From: Oncomelania hupensis
Taxonomy: Eukaryota; Mollusca; Gastropoda; Littorinimorpha; Pomatiopsidae
Reading direction: 5' to 3'
NCBI GenBank assembly: GCA_036898135.1
Contig: CM072513.1
Span: 90,581,768 to 90,645,767 of the forward strand
DNA length: 64,000 nucleotides
Shown: in pieces, positions 31,861 to 43,662 of the stretch
Layout of the letters: every line of letters starts with the position of its first letter
Numbering within the stretch: position 1 is the stretch's first letter
The notes under the pieces: model-generated
What the model was told of the DNA's origin: nothing
Database searches by the model: none
The model's input: the letters and a program-made list of their open reading frames with translations, nothing else
Position numbers and translations under genes: made by a program

Positions 31861-32700
31861 ATCATTATTTGTTTTTAAAATTATTATTATTATTATTCCT
31901 ACCTTTAAAAAAAGAAAGAAAAGAATAGAGTGCTACTGTGCGTGCTCAATGGTGTAAATATGGTCAGTGACGTTTTGTTTGTTTTTGCTGAAGTTGGGTG
32001 TAACCCGAAATATTCAGATGGTGTTACTGGTTGTTTTTTTTCTTATAGATTTACCAAAGTTTTCAGATGATTTATGGAAATTTCCGCCTGCCACGCAACA
32101 TGTTTTTTAATACGTGTTTCTCATTAAAATACATATCATTGAAATACATATAACAAATTTACTGTATCAGTTAAAAAGAATAATAATTATTAGTTAAATA
32201 ATAAAAATGTCACTGTTTTTTGAGACCATTATAAGCTTGCTTTGCCTTGTTGTGCTGAAGAGACATCAACGTATCCATAGCGCTTTGAAATTTTGTCATG
32301 GTTTTATTGTTGATATAGATGTTAAATCGTTGTATGTGTGCATTATGTGTTATGTATTACTTTTACTCTTTATTACTAATTGTGTCAGTATATTGATCAT
32401 CATAAAATAATAATAATACTAACTGCTTCAAAATGCGTTTCTCGACTTGACTTACAGCTTGAAGCTGTGCAGATCGAAATAGAATTAGATCTAGAAGCAA
32501 CAGCGGCTATTTTTATGCACGGATGTTTCACCACAGGCTCTGAAGTCTTTTCTTTCGTCTTTGTAAACTCGTGGGCCTCCTACATACGTACGTAGTATAG
32601 TATGCCTATGTAATTGAGGCCTACGAAAGACGAGACTTCCCAGCCTGTGGTTTCACGTAGTCCTGCCAGCATTCGTTTGTAAAACATCGGATAGCTTCTC
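31861..32700. other. AT-rich non-coding stretch
   Basis: No recognisable feature. The hydrophobic 67-codon frame at 32207-32410 lies in AT-rich DNA and has no supporting evidence. Confidence 0.45.
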
Positions 32701-32715
32701 TCGACTCGGAGAGCT

Positions 32716-32890
32716 TCGTTCGACTTCGGTAATTGCCTTTTTCGGCGAATGACTGGAACTTGGTTGGAAAAAACAAGTTCGCTTCCGGGACAAGACCCCT
32801 TATTTGTGTATGAGGTCTGTTGGATCAGCTTGGGAACATTGGACGCTTTCTGCCAGGTGGTCACTAGGGCTTCCTATGATGTTATTATTT
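32716..32890. repeat. R1 repeat pieces, rearranged
   Basis: 32716-32791 is the reverse complement of 31097-31172 (CTCGGAGAGCTTCGTTCGAC, then AACAAGTT). 32797-32890 (GGTCTGTTGGATCAGCTTGG, then GGACGCTTTCTGCCA) matches the reverse complement of about 46440-46540. Confidence 0.65.
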
Positions 32891-33013
32891 AGCAATGTAG
32901 GCATTTTATATGTATGTGTTTAGTTGATAATTTATAATGATTGTATTTTATTTTGTTTTTGTAAACGGGGGTTCGATAAATTAGAGTAGACGAATAAAGA
33001 CGACCACGACACG

Positions 33014-33093
33014 AAGAAGAAGAAGAAGAAGAAGAAGAAGAAGAAGAAGAAGAAGAAGAAGAAGAAGAAGAAGACAACGAAGAAGAAAAAAGG

Positions 33094-33122
<29 letters not shown>
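33014..33122. repeat. (AAG)n and (ATG)n microsatellites
   Basis: AAG run 33014-33073 and GAT run 33094-33121. A retroposon-like end, GACGAATAAAGACGACC, precedes them. Confidence 0.95.
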
Positions 33123-33124
<2 letters not shown>

Positions 33125-33129
33125 TAATT

Positions 33130-33570
33130 TTTATTCTTATTCTTACTGGTTATTTCTGCGCCAACGCTGCCTTTGTAATCGTATTGCCCAGCTTGAGAGG
33201 AATGAAGTTGTGTGGCATTGTTTTGTGCTGTATTGTGTTGTGTTGTATTGTGTTGTATTGTATGGTATTGGATTGTATTGCTGGGATGTACATCTTGTAC
33301 TGTAGCTTTCTGCGGATAAACTATTATCTGTGATATATCGGGGTAGTTTACCTTTTATGACTTTTTATGACATTCACCTCTAGTTTATTGTATGTATTTA
33401 ACCGTATGTTTTGTTATTTATTTGTTTTATTTACTATTTTTTGATTGGACTACTTCTCATGTGTATGTAATACTATTTTTAATTCTTTCTGGTAATTGTG
33501 CTGATGCTGCCATTGTAATTGCTCAGTTTGAGATGAATAAAGTTGTATTGTATTGTATTGTATTGTATTG
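33130..33570 (+). repeat. Two copies of a LINE 3' end with (TATTG)n tail
   Basis: TGCTGCCATTGTAATTGCTC, AGTTTGAGATGAATAAAGTT and a TGTAT-rich tail (33501-33570) repeat the diverged segment at about 33165-33280. Both end in degenerate TATTG/TGTTG pentamers, as in the LINE-A tail. Confidence 0.6.
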
Positions 33571-33827
33571 ATGATGATGATGATGATGATTATGATTATG
33601 AAGAAGAAGGAGGAGGAGTAAAAAAGAGTAAGAGGACAGCAAAGACGAAGAAGAGTAAAGGTGATGATGATGAAGATGATGATGAAGGTGAAGACGAAAT
33701 AGAAAAAAGATGATGATGATGATGATGATGATCAAGAAGAAGAAGAATGAAGAGGAGGGAAATGGAGGAGGAGGAGAGAGACGGCAAAGACGAAGAAGAA
33801 AAAAGGCGATGATGATAATGATGATGG

Positions 33828-33867
<40 letters not shown>

Positions 33868-33880
33868 AATGATGATGATT

Positions 33881-33924
<44 letters not shown>

Positions 33925-34052
33925 AATGATGATGATGATGATGATGATGATGATGCTGATGATGATAATGATGATAATGAAGGAGGAGGAGGAGGGAAAG
34001 AGGAGGAAGAGAAGGACGGCAAAGACGAAGAAGAAGAAGAATGATGATTGCA

Positions 34053-34099
<47 letters not shown>

Positions 34100-34236
34100 G
34101 ATGATGATGAAGGTGAAGATGAAATAGAAAAAAGATGATGATGATGATGATGATCAAGAAGAAGAATGAAGAGGAAGGAAATGTAGGAGGAGGAGAGAGA
34201 CGGCAAAGACGAAGAAGAAAAAAGGTGATGATGATA

Positions 34237-34277
<41 letters not shown>

Positions 34278-34347
34278 GGAGGAGGAGGAAGGAAAGAGGA
34301 GGAGGAGAAGGACGGCAAAGACGAAGAATAAGAAGGAAGATGATTGC

Positions 34348-34408
<61 letters not shown>

Positions 34409-34416
34409 TGATGATG

Positions 34417-34506
<90 letters not shown>

Positions 34507-34507
34507 C
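33571..34507. repeat. Long compound (GAT)n/(GAA)n tract with higher-order units
   Basis: Runs of GAT alternate with purine spacers containing GACGGCAAAGACGAAGAAG at about 33637, 33780, 34014, 34199 and 34311. A block around GAAATAGAAAAAAGATGATG occurs at 33697 and again at 34118, which suggests duplication of a unit of about 420 bp. Very long low-complexity frames here are artefacts. Confidence 0.9.
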
Positions 34508-35105
34508 TAAAGATCGAGATTGCGAGAGACACCACACACGTCCTTGCAAAGCATTATACACTTTTACCATCTGCTCGCCGTTTTCGAGTGCCTAAATTTT
34601 CCACTGTTAGAACCAAATGCAGCTTTATACCAAAGTCGATCGAACTTCTGAATAAGTATACATAATCTGTGACCGTGTGTGTGGAGGTGTAGGTGGGTGC
34701 GTAGGTGTAAGAAAAAGAGAGTGCCTTTATTTATACTATTTCTTTTAATCATTTAATCACTTGTGGTGCTAATTTGTGCAATGACGGCTGTTATGTAGGT
34801 GTGTAAAATATACACTTCTTTGCTTGTGTAATTATCTCTGTGATTAGATCGAATTGATTTGTATAATTATATACTTTTTTAAAAAAAGTTCTTTTCCTTT
34901 TATGTAACTAACTTTTTAACCTGTTATTTGTACATTAATATAAGCGAGAAGGAAAATGATATATGGATGTCCAGTAAGAATGTGAAGTGCCAACTGTGTA
35001 GGGCACATGTGTTATGTTTTCTTTATTATTGATTGATGACGTCCTTTACCTGCCTGCAAAACATGTCTTAATTTCTCAGGGTGAGATAATAAAGTTTTCT
35101 TGTAT
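34508..35105 (+). mobile_element. LINE 3' end (C-terminal codons and 3' UTR)
   Basis: 34508-34663 reads LLPSARRFRVPKFSTV, then KCSFIPKSIELLNKY and a stop. This is the usual end of CR1/Rex-like LINE ORFs. The 3' untranslated part runs to GAGATAATAAAGTTTTCTTG and a short TATCTTGTA tail near 35105. It is truncated by the trinucleotide tract. Confidence 0.7.
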
Positions 35106-36530
35106 CTTGTATACATAGAGCAGGGAACTATAGTTCGTTGCTCACATCATTGGTGGATACGTGGTTTCATTGTTTTATTATGGGAGGGAAGGAAAAGGGT
35201 TAGGCACGAGCCATTCAAAGCTTGAAGGCTGAAAGTAAATCTCGTCTTTTGATTCACACAGCGTGGCTGAGAGTGACCAGAGCTCTTCTCTGTCTTAAGT
35301 TACGGAGCATGCCTCGTCTAGTCTCAGCTACACTGTATGTCCCTCCACGTTCTCTACGTACATCAGTGTGGGCTGGATCAGGATACCACAATGTCATGTC
35401 CCAGTAGTATCGCATTGGGACTAGCCATTCATCAATTTATATTAGCACTGTGACTGTTAAGGACCGTTGTTCTGACGCCCAACACATCGTCATAATAGGG
35501 ACAACTACATTGAAAACATGTGCCCAATAATAACGCTACGCTCGATAATTATACAGTGCATGAATAATTCTATAATCGTGTCGTTGACTGTATATAAACC
35601 TAAAGTAAACTCGGGTGTTCAGCATGAACAAGACCTCCCCTCTTCATGCATGTTCACTGAACCATTTCGTCACGCAACTGCAAAACGTTGTCTTCTGTGT
35701 ACTACTCTCTCCCTGTCGGCAATTTTGGACACGCCGAATGGATTTTCTCCCACAAACAAGTTTAGAGGCCTATCTCTGAACAGAGTATTGGAAATTGCTT
35801 GGGGCTCGCTTGGCGTTCAGGATAACCTGCGTTCGTTTCTTGATGGTACAGGCGCCCATATCTAGAAGTGAGCGATGCCTCAAACCAACCTAGAATGCCA
35901 GCCGCCATTGTTAGCCCTGTGCTGTCCCCTATACGCTACGTGTCCGGGGACGTTAATCTATGCAAGCCAAGCCAAGCCCTGTGCACCGCCAAAAGCACAA
36001 GACGAAGGGTCAAACTGGGATAAAAGATGTACAACGATGATGACAGTTAGTAGCAGAATGAGGATTAGACTGTAGTGTTATAGAGGAGGAGGTGGAAGAG
36101 GGGGAAGAGGTGGGAGATGGGAATGAGGAGGAGGAGGAGGAGGAGGAAGTTCTCGTTGTTGTTTACAAAGATGGGGATGATAAGAAGTAGACGGCAGTTG
36201 CTGTGGTTATGGGCTTAGTTTGTGGTCGCTAATTCCCCCCTCCCTGTGATGCTAGACTTATCAACCCTCAAGCATCAGGCTTCGGGCTTGACTGATCATG
36301 ATCACTACCACATGTACCCCTATCGGGATGAGTGCCGTCTGCATACTTAGTATTCTAGTTATCAGAGAGACTGACGCTATTTAGAGCGCTATGGGGACCT
36401 AATGGCACTACATACATATAATACAGACTATCATCAACGGGGTCAAGCCGGTCTTCACCCAGGCCTAAACCTTTTAACAAATGGCTAACTAACAGAAGAA
36501 GACCTAGTGTGTGCTGAGTATTTGTTATAT
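35106..36530. other. Unique non-coding stretch
   Basis: No recognisable gene or repeat family. A 115-codon frame (35518-35865) lacks domains. GAG-rich repeats occur at about 36080-36150. Confidence 0.4.
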
Positions 36531-36540
36531 GTAGCTGCCA

Positions 36541-36645
36541 CTCCCCCGTCAAGGACAATATGAGCGTCAGGATCTTTAAAATCCGCGCGAAGGACTTCCT
36601 GCGTGCACAGACTAGACCTCGGTTTATACTCTCATCCACAGGATA
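36541..36645 (-). mobile_element. tRNA-derived SINE body fragment
   Basis: ATGAGCGTCAGGATCTTTAA and CTAGACCTCGGTTTATACTC match the SINE body at 44.4 kb. Confidence 0.7.
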
Positions 36646-36811
36646 TTGACTGATGTTGATGAGAGTGGCTACGTTATTACTATTTATGATCAATATTATC
36701 AATAACTATAAAGCTACCGACGAAGGAGCGGAGTGACCTGATCCTAGGTTAATAAATAAACATTTGCGTCATCGGATCAAGTCTATTTTCATCACAGATT
36801 CTGATGACTCA

Positions 36812-36844
36812 AGCATTCTCTGCCTTCTGAAGGCAGAGAATGCT
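36812..36844. repeat. Perfect 33-nt palindrome
   Basis: AGCATTCTCTGCCTTC and GAAGGCAGAGAATGCT are exact reverse complements around a single central T. Isolated; no family link seen. Confidence 0.8.
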
Positions 36845-37164
36845 GGGAGGTATGGCTTTTAACAGCATATTTGTATATGGAAATCCCTCTCGTCTGCTGC
36901 TGTCGCGGCTGCTGCTGCTAAAGACGAGGAGGAAGAGGAAAAAGAGGAGGAGGAGAAGTTCGGGTTTAGTGTAGTTGCAGAACACGCCTGTACTTGTTAA
37001 CTCAGCGGAGCAAAATTTGGAACGCTTCCTGAACAAAGAGAACAGAAGTCCAGCTCAGCTCAACCTAGCACGAGGGACAATAGGCCTTGCCATCTACTTG
37101 CTAGTGTAAAGCTACTCCTAATAATAATCCCTAGCATTGTGTAATACCTGAAGACGCCGAAGAA

Positions 37165-37175
37165 GAGTAGGAGAG

Positions 37176-37245
<70 letters not shown>

Positions 37246-37300
37246 AGAAAATAAAAAAAGAAGAAGATGATGATATATTGATGATGATGATGATAAAGGA
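37165..37300. repeat. (GAT)n microsatellite
   Basis: About 80 bp of GAT repeats, followed by further GAT clusters to 37300. 36845-37164 and 37301-37880 contain no recognised gene. Confidence 0.95.
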
Positions 37301-37882
37301 GGTAATACTCATTGCTGCGATCGGTAGAGAGTATCGCCAAAACTCCCGCTAGCAGTAGGTGAAAGTATTCCCTCCATCCCTTCAAAGTATACTTTGGGCT
37401 CGCTGCTAGCCGCGGATGCGAACCGCAGTACTGTTTAAAAGTGACGGAAAGAGCGGAATATTGCTACAAGGGTTCGGGTAAGGGTTAGTTGTAGATCTAT
37501 CCCTAGCCCTTGCCCTAACCCTTTTATCTACAAAAATGCTCTTTTTCTGTCCCAAAAACCCATTAGCCATCTTGGATTCTTAAATTGTGTGAAACCAAGT
37601 GAGGACACTATCCGGCGTCAATAAACGGTTCGAAAAGATTCTCAAACGCTTCGTAAAAGACAGTTGACCTAGAAACAACTACAGCGTGACCTAATTCGTC
37701 GCCTAGAGGAGACGAAACTTACTTTTCCGTTTGTAGTCTTTGAGCGACACTGTAACTGAGCAGGCTGCTAACCTCGCCAAAGTATCCCTTCAAGGGACAA
37801 GAGACATACTTTGGCCTGCTGCGCAGCGCGTGCCTGGAGTATACTTTCTTTCGATCGTAGCTACGTGCAATGGGTGGATAAA

Positions 37883-37973
<91 letters not shown>

Positions 37974-38080
37974 TCCTAAATGGGTAAGTGCCAGCTACAT
38001 AAGTATACTCAACAAGCGTTAGGCCCATTCTAACCCATCCCCAGTGGTCCAGGCTTATGCTCAGTTGTCTGAGGCCTTCT
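37883..38080 (+). repeat. (GAT)n tract followed by a SINE fragment
   Basis: GAT repeats at 37883-37972. The sequence after it (AAGTGCCAGCTACATAAGTA ... GGTCCAGGCTTATGCTCAGTTGTCTG) resembles the 3' half of the SINE at 44.8 kb. 38081-38525 is unrecognised. Confidence 0.65.
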
Positions 38081-38535
38081 AATGATTCCGTAAATGGAAC
38101 AACAACGACAATATCAACAACAAATTTAAACCTGATGAGCACCGGAAGTTAACTACACGCTGTTTCCGTCTCGTCTAAACGGTGCCCAAATAATTAACAC
38201 ATGTAAATGAACCGTACAGCAGCCTCTATAAATGCATAAAAAGTAACGGCTACAGTAATCTACACATTGCTTGCTGTGAAATCTATTCTTAGTTTTCAAA
38301 GACTAGTGTTTTTTACTCTAAAATGGTGGCTTCGTGGACGCGGGGCCTGGATGAGTTGGCCAGTAACATTAATTGTCACCAAAATCAATGAAACGGTCAA
38401 GGTTTAGGTATTCGTCGGGGTGGGATGTGTTTGAGACCTTTCATTTAGGTCTATATTTTCTCTAGGTCCAGGCTCAATAAGACCGAAGAAGGGCAGCGCT
38501 TATCTTTCATCTCCCTCGCTGTTTTACATTCTCCC

Positions 38536-40875
38536 CTATCCTATCCTATCCTATCCTATCCTATCCTATCCTATCCCGTAACTCGAAGGTCGTTGGGGCA
38601 CCACAGATTATCGTTTAACCAGCGTACTCCCTCTTTCTCTGTCCTCAGCAACCCTCATGGCTTCGCTCAGTGTCAAGCCAATCCATTATCGAATGTTGTC
38701 CTCGCACCTCTTTTTCGATCTCCCTCTTCTTATGACTCCTTGCATCGAGCCTTGAAGGATGGTCTTTGCAAGACCTGATACTCTGGTGACGTGGCTATAC
38801 CATCAGAGTTTCCGTTTCTTCATCTGCATGTCATCGTGTTGTCCAAATGCTTGTGTGATGGTCTGTCGGAATAGGTTATAGGTGATGTGCTGGGTATAGG
38901 AAATGCCCAGAAGTCTTCTGTAGCATCTCATCTTTATGCTTTGTGTTCGTCGTTGTAGATCTGCTGTGAGGGTCCATCTTTCGCAAGCGTATAGGAAGAT
39001 GGAGATGACAAGGGAGCGCAGCAACCTTCCCTTGGAATGTAGACTGATGGACCAAAAACACCGATTGTTGTTCTGAACCAGTTTCCGATGGCGCTGTTGT
39101 GGAGGACTGCACTGGTAGTCTTGTCATCCAGGCTTTTGATGACTTCAATAATTGTAGGGTTGATGTTGTACACTCTCATATTTGCCCACAGAACTGCATG
39201 CCAGACTCGGTCAAACGCCTTTTTGAAGTCTACGAACGCATGATATAGATGTTGGTGCTGTAGGTATTTCTCGCATATTATTCTGAGGTTGAAAATCTGT
39301 TCAGTGGTACTTCGCCTTGCCCTGAATCCTGCTTGTTCTTCAGCTATAATTTGTTCAGCTTGGGGTTTCAACCTGTTGAGTAAGTTATTATTTTCAGGAG
39401 GACCTTGCTGGGATGGCTAATGAGTCTGGTGGTGCGGTAATTTTCACATTCCTGGCATTGATCTCCTATCCAGTTATTCTTTGCTATGCGCATGCCTTTT
39501 CGGATGTCATTGTTGATTTTTCGGTAGGCATCAGCTCCCTGTGAGGTGTTCTCTTTCTTTTTTTTTCTTTTTTTTAATCTCTCTTCGTTTTTCACACAGG
39601 TCCAAAGTTCAGGTGTGGTCCACAGCTTCTTCTTTGGCGGTGATTTCCAAGGATCTCTGTGGCGGCATCTGTCACATCTGAGTTGAAGGTGGTGGCCATG
39701 GTGTTGACATCTACTTCACCAGCTCCCAAATTAAGTAGTGGTGCAAATTTCCCTCCAATTGTGGCCTGTAATATTTCTGCCACCTCCGGGTCTTGCAGTT
39801 TGTCCAGTTCGAACGTCAGTCTAGTGCACTTTGCTGTGTTTACTCTCTTCAAGTGGAGCCGGAAAGACATCATCATGAGATCGTGGTCACTTCGATGTCT
39901 GCTCGTGGAAAAGTGCGTGTCCTACCAATTTTGATGCTTTATCTAAAGCGTTTGTTGACCATGATGTAGTCGATATGGTTGTGATGCTCCCCGCCGAGAC
40001 TGTGCCATGTCCATCGTCTGGATTTTTTGTGGAGACCAAGCGTGTTTGCCAGTATCAGGTTTATTGTATCTGGCAAACTCCAAGAGTCTCAGACCCATAT
40101 CATTTGTATCGATGTGGCAGTGGGGTCCACATGTGTTTTCCCAGTTGTGGTGCGCATCTTGGCCAACCCTGGTATTCCAGTCGCCTTGCACTATGACTAT
40201 GTCCTTCTTCGGCACTTGGTCAAGAACAGCCTGTAGATGTTCATAGAAATCTTCGACTTCACTGTCGTCATAGTCTAATGTTGGGGCATAGGCTTGGATG
40301 ATGGTGATGTTGAAAGGGGCTGTTCTCAGATGGATGGTAATGAGTCTACTGGAGAATGGGTGGCTACCCATGATAGTGGCTAGAATGTCTTTGTGGACCA
40401 AGAAACCAATGCCGTGTTCGTGCCTGTCATCTCTACCGCTGAGATAAAAGCTTGTGACCTTTGTCGATCGTTGTTTCACCTAGCGTTTCCAGCGCAGTTC
40501 GCTGATTCCTAAAATGTTCCATCGATAGTGATCCAGCTCGTGGGCCAGTTCCTCTAATTTTCCCTCCGCAGTTAGAGTCCTGAAATTCCAGGTTCCTATG
40601 ACGATGTTGTTTCTCGTGCGGATCCTTTTGAGTGGTTCTTTTTCTTGGGCAAGAAAGACCTGGCAGGGCCCAATCCTCTCCAGGCTGTTGGCCACAGCCA
40701 AAATCCACGAGTACAGTGTGGCTCGCCTTAGCCCCGAGCACGTGGTCGTTGAACCTGTAGTAAAATGACATTTCTCCGTCCTGGCCGATGACTTCTGTGT
40801 AGAAGACTTTCGCCCAGTTAAGCCGTGCTGACATCACCCCTCTATTCTATTCAGTGCCCGAACCCACAGGGCACA
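38536..40875 (-). mobile_element. RTE-like LINE, both termini present, internally deleted
   Basis: Minus strand. The 3' end has (GGATA)n at 38536-38576; the 5' end is at about 40873 (TGCCCTGTGGGTTCGGGCAC), the same as the start of the miniature copy at 28868. Flanks ACATTCTCCC (38526-38535) and ACATTCCCCC (40876-40885) form a 10-bp target duplication with one change. The coding region is broken by frameshifts and lacks the RT palm. Confidence 0.85.
38800..40850 (-). pseudogene. RTE endonuclease-reverse transcriptase, decayed
   Basis: In order on the minus strand: a short N-terminal segment RFNDHVLGAKASHT (about 40760-40690); the endonuclease start IGTWNFRTLTAEGKLEEL, then RWNILGISELRWK (about 40600-40480); YAPTLDYDDSEVEDFYEHL and VIVQGDWNTRVG (about 40290-40150); a decayed linker; and RT with EEQAGFRARRSTTEQIFNLR, then FVDFKKAFDRVWHAVLW (about 39345-39180). 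After WFRTTIGV (about 39065) the sequence jumps to the distal region around LLRSLVISIFLYAC. The catalytic YxDD box is therefore deleted. Several frame changes are present. Confidence 0.85.
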
Positions 40876-40885
40876 ACATTCCCCC

Positions 40886-41055
40886 ATACAATACAAGATT
40901 ATTGCTTTAGGTCCAGCGGACTCTTCCGAGCCAAATCAGGACCAGAGAGACGTTATCTTAAAATACTAGAAAATGTCTCAATTCCTAAAAAAACAAGCCT
41001 CTTACACTTACATACTCAAACAAACTTTCACATCCCGGTTGTAAACAAATCCAAA
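40886..41055 (-). mobile_element. LINE-A 3' end fragment
   Basis: Terminal module GGTCCAGCGGACTC ... CAGGACCAGAGAGACG with a TACAATACAA tail at 40886, matching 7209-7370. The RTE element inserted right beside this tail. Confidence 0.85.
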
Positions 41056-41124
41056 TAAGCTTACACAATGACAGCTGCGTGAAGGTGTAATATGTTCTTT
41101 TTTGTGTCGTTTAGTGGTTGCTGC

Positions 41125-41228
41125 CTGCCAAGTATAGTCACCCATCCAAGGACTAAGCCCGCTCCACGTTGCTTACCATGAAACATTGTTAGCCTGTGCC
41201 CAAACCAATGCGCTATTGCGCCACTAAA
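41125..41228 (-). mobile_element. 5S rRNA-derived SINE head, copy 2
   Basis: The minus strand has GGTAAGCAACGTGGAGCGGG followed by CTTAGTCCTTGGATGGGTGAC, matching 5S rRNA boxes. It is preceded by GTGGCGCAATAGCGCATTGG, which looks tRNA-like. A chimeric tRNA/5S SINE head is possible. Confidence 0.75.
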
Positions 41229-41308
41229 AATGCAATGAAAGAATCAATAAATTCATGACAATGGTGTTCTGCGTTGACAGTGTCACGTAGACTTGCATTG
41301 TTCTGTTT

Positions 41309-41416
41309 CTTGCTAACGTGAACTGTTTCCTGCTAACGCGAACTGTTTCCTGCTAACGTGAACTGTTTCCTGCTAACAGGCTGTTTTTGTCTGCCTGCCT
41401 GCCTGTCGGTCAGTCG

Positions 41417-41510
<94 letters not shown>
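41309..41510. repeat. 20-bp tandem repeat and TGTC/TC microsatellite
   Basis: TGCTAACGTGAACTGTTTCC is repeated about four times (41309-41380). TGTC repeats (41420-41454) and TC repeats (41455-41508) follow. Confidence 0.9.
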
Positions 41511-41511
<1 letters not shown>

Positions 41512-41944
41512 GTTGTGTTTGGAAGTCGTGTGTTTATAAGTTAACACGCGAGTGTGTGTGTTTGGCAAACGCGGGAGTTCCAATAATTGATAAATAAAGT
41601 TTTAAATATTGAGTTTGGATCTGCATAGTTGTCACAATAGGCTATTTAGACCCTGCACTAAGGCTTCACGCCTCAAATAGTTCAGCCTGCTGAAGCCTGT
41701 GTAAATTAAAGTCGCTGCATAGCAGACGACAGAAGTCAGGACTGTGCTAAGCATGTGTAAGCTAACTATGGCTAGGGGAGGCAGTGACCTCATCCTGCTG
41801 ACGCATAACCACCCCCGGTAGGAGGCACTCACGTCTCACGAGATTTTGGCGGGCTTTAGCTTGACCATTACGTTAGGTAGTCATTCTTTGTCTAAATCTC
41901 AACCGAGAAGGACGCACGCTCGGAAGAATCTCTCTCACAAAGAT
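41511..41944. other. Unique non-coding sequence
   Basis: Nothing recognised, apart from AATAAAGTT near 41593, which could end a retroposon. Confidence 0.4.
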
Positions 41945-42660
41945 TAAGCAGGTGACGGGTAAAATTCACAATTGATCGCAGTATAGCCACAGCCTGACAT
42001 TGTCAAAAAGACGAGCAGGCTAGTTGGTCCAAGGCAGGGATAGACCACTAAGAGTCAACCCTGAACATTCAGCCTGCAGGGGAACATCGAGCAGTGAGCT
42101 ACGATAGCCCAATAGTCAGCAACCAAGGAGGAGACACCTCAACGAATCAGCTAAGTGAGCAAGAAGAATTGCACTAACACTGATCTAGAAGAACTGTGCG
42201 GTAGTCCACTCTCCTGAAAACGCACATTACGCCAATCAGAAAAAATAGCTCAATGATGAGACATTAGCAAATATCGAGAACAGTAGCAGCATAGACCCAT
42301 CAAAGAACGAACTTTTCGAAGTGAATTTGGACATTTAAGGTAATAGAGTGTTTAGCGAATTATGTTTAGAGTAGAGGAAATAAATGTGTGATATTTACTG
42401 TTAACAAGGGGCTGTACTACCTATGTTTCATATAGCATAGCCGTGTGAGAGCTAATGTCCCAGCGAATCTTTTACCATTTTCTCCCTATCTCTATAACCC
42501 TATCCGCACACAGACCGAGCTAAACATATAAATGTATTAAGATAAGTCATAGGGTGATTAAACTAGCCGATCACCGCAGACAAAGACGAATGGGTAATAG
42601 CATTCCATTATGCAGAGCCCAGTAACAATAGACCCACCGTCACAATAGTAATGTGAATGG
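41945..42660 (+). repeat. R1 repeat, right part, plus strand copy
   Basis: Starts matching at GCAGGTGACGGGTAAAATTC, which corresponds to the reverse complement of about 46425. Later blocks (AATGTGTGATATTTACTG, GTGCGGATAGGGTT-type text, AATAGACCCACCGTCACA) match the reverse complement of 45232-45500. It diverges by many substitutions and indels. Confidence 0.7.
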
Positions 42661-42835
42661 GATATATATCTTAATTATCAGTCTTTATGAAAATCTATTT
42701 TCATAATCGGCATGCAAAATAGATGGTTTTATTGGTTTGATTGATCAATTTATTCTTCATATTCCCATTGTATTCCCCCGTTGCCTTGATATGAGCAAAC
42801 TGCGTTATTCAATAAAACATTCTAAAGTCTAAAGT

Positions 42836-43100
<265 letters not shown>

Positions 43101-43254
43101 GTTCTCAGCCTGTGGTAGCGTTTGACGCGCAATGTCTTCATTGTAAGGATCTCGGGAGATGACGTCGCAATAAGGAAAGATCGTATACCTTTATTTCAGC
43201 TGCATACACGCTTAGTTTACAGCTTTCACCTCAAGAATGCTGGTTTTATACGGT

Positions 43255-43411
43255 CGTCTGCGATTATGGTGTGTCTGGTGTGTCCGATTATGGTGTGTCT
43301 GCTTATGGTGTGTCTGGTGTGTCTGATTATGGTGTGTCTGGTGTGTCTGCTTATGGTGTGTCTGGTGTGTCTGCTTATGGTGTGTCTGGTGTGTCTGATT
43401 ATGGTGTGTCT
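43255..43411. repeat. 24-bp minisatellite
   Basis: Units of CTTATGGTGTGTCTGGTGTG plus TCTG, about six or seven copies with some half units. Confidence 0.9.
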
Positions 43412-43462
43412 TAGTGGGAAATGATGACCTCACTGCAATATTACTAATGGCCGGTCATAATT

Positions 43463-43662
43463 GGAACCAGGTTCCTGGAAGGTTCGGGAAGGTTCACAAA
43501 CTCTTTTTTTTTCTCTCTCGAGGTTCTGAGATCACGAAAACCTAGGTTGCTGAACCTTTGGAACTAAAAATGGTTGAGGAAACATGGTTAAGGATCTGAG
43601 CACCTCTAAATAAGTTTGTGAACCTCCCCGAACCATCCCCGAACCTTCCCCGAACCTTCCAA
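43463..43662. repeat. Foldback element candidate
   Basis: GGAAGGTTCGGGAAGGTTCA followed by CAAACTC near 43477-43503 is mirrored by AGTTTGTGAACCTCCCCGAA near 43612-43635. No clear duplication. 43663-44199 is unrecognised. Confidence 0.5.

Noticed and set aside
35518..35865. 115-codon ORF
   Set aside because: No domain, start context or splice support; too weak for a gene call.
37470..37530. Interstitial telomere repeat (CCCTAACCC-like text)
   Set aside because: Only one or two imperfect units, arranged as a short inverted repeat.
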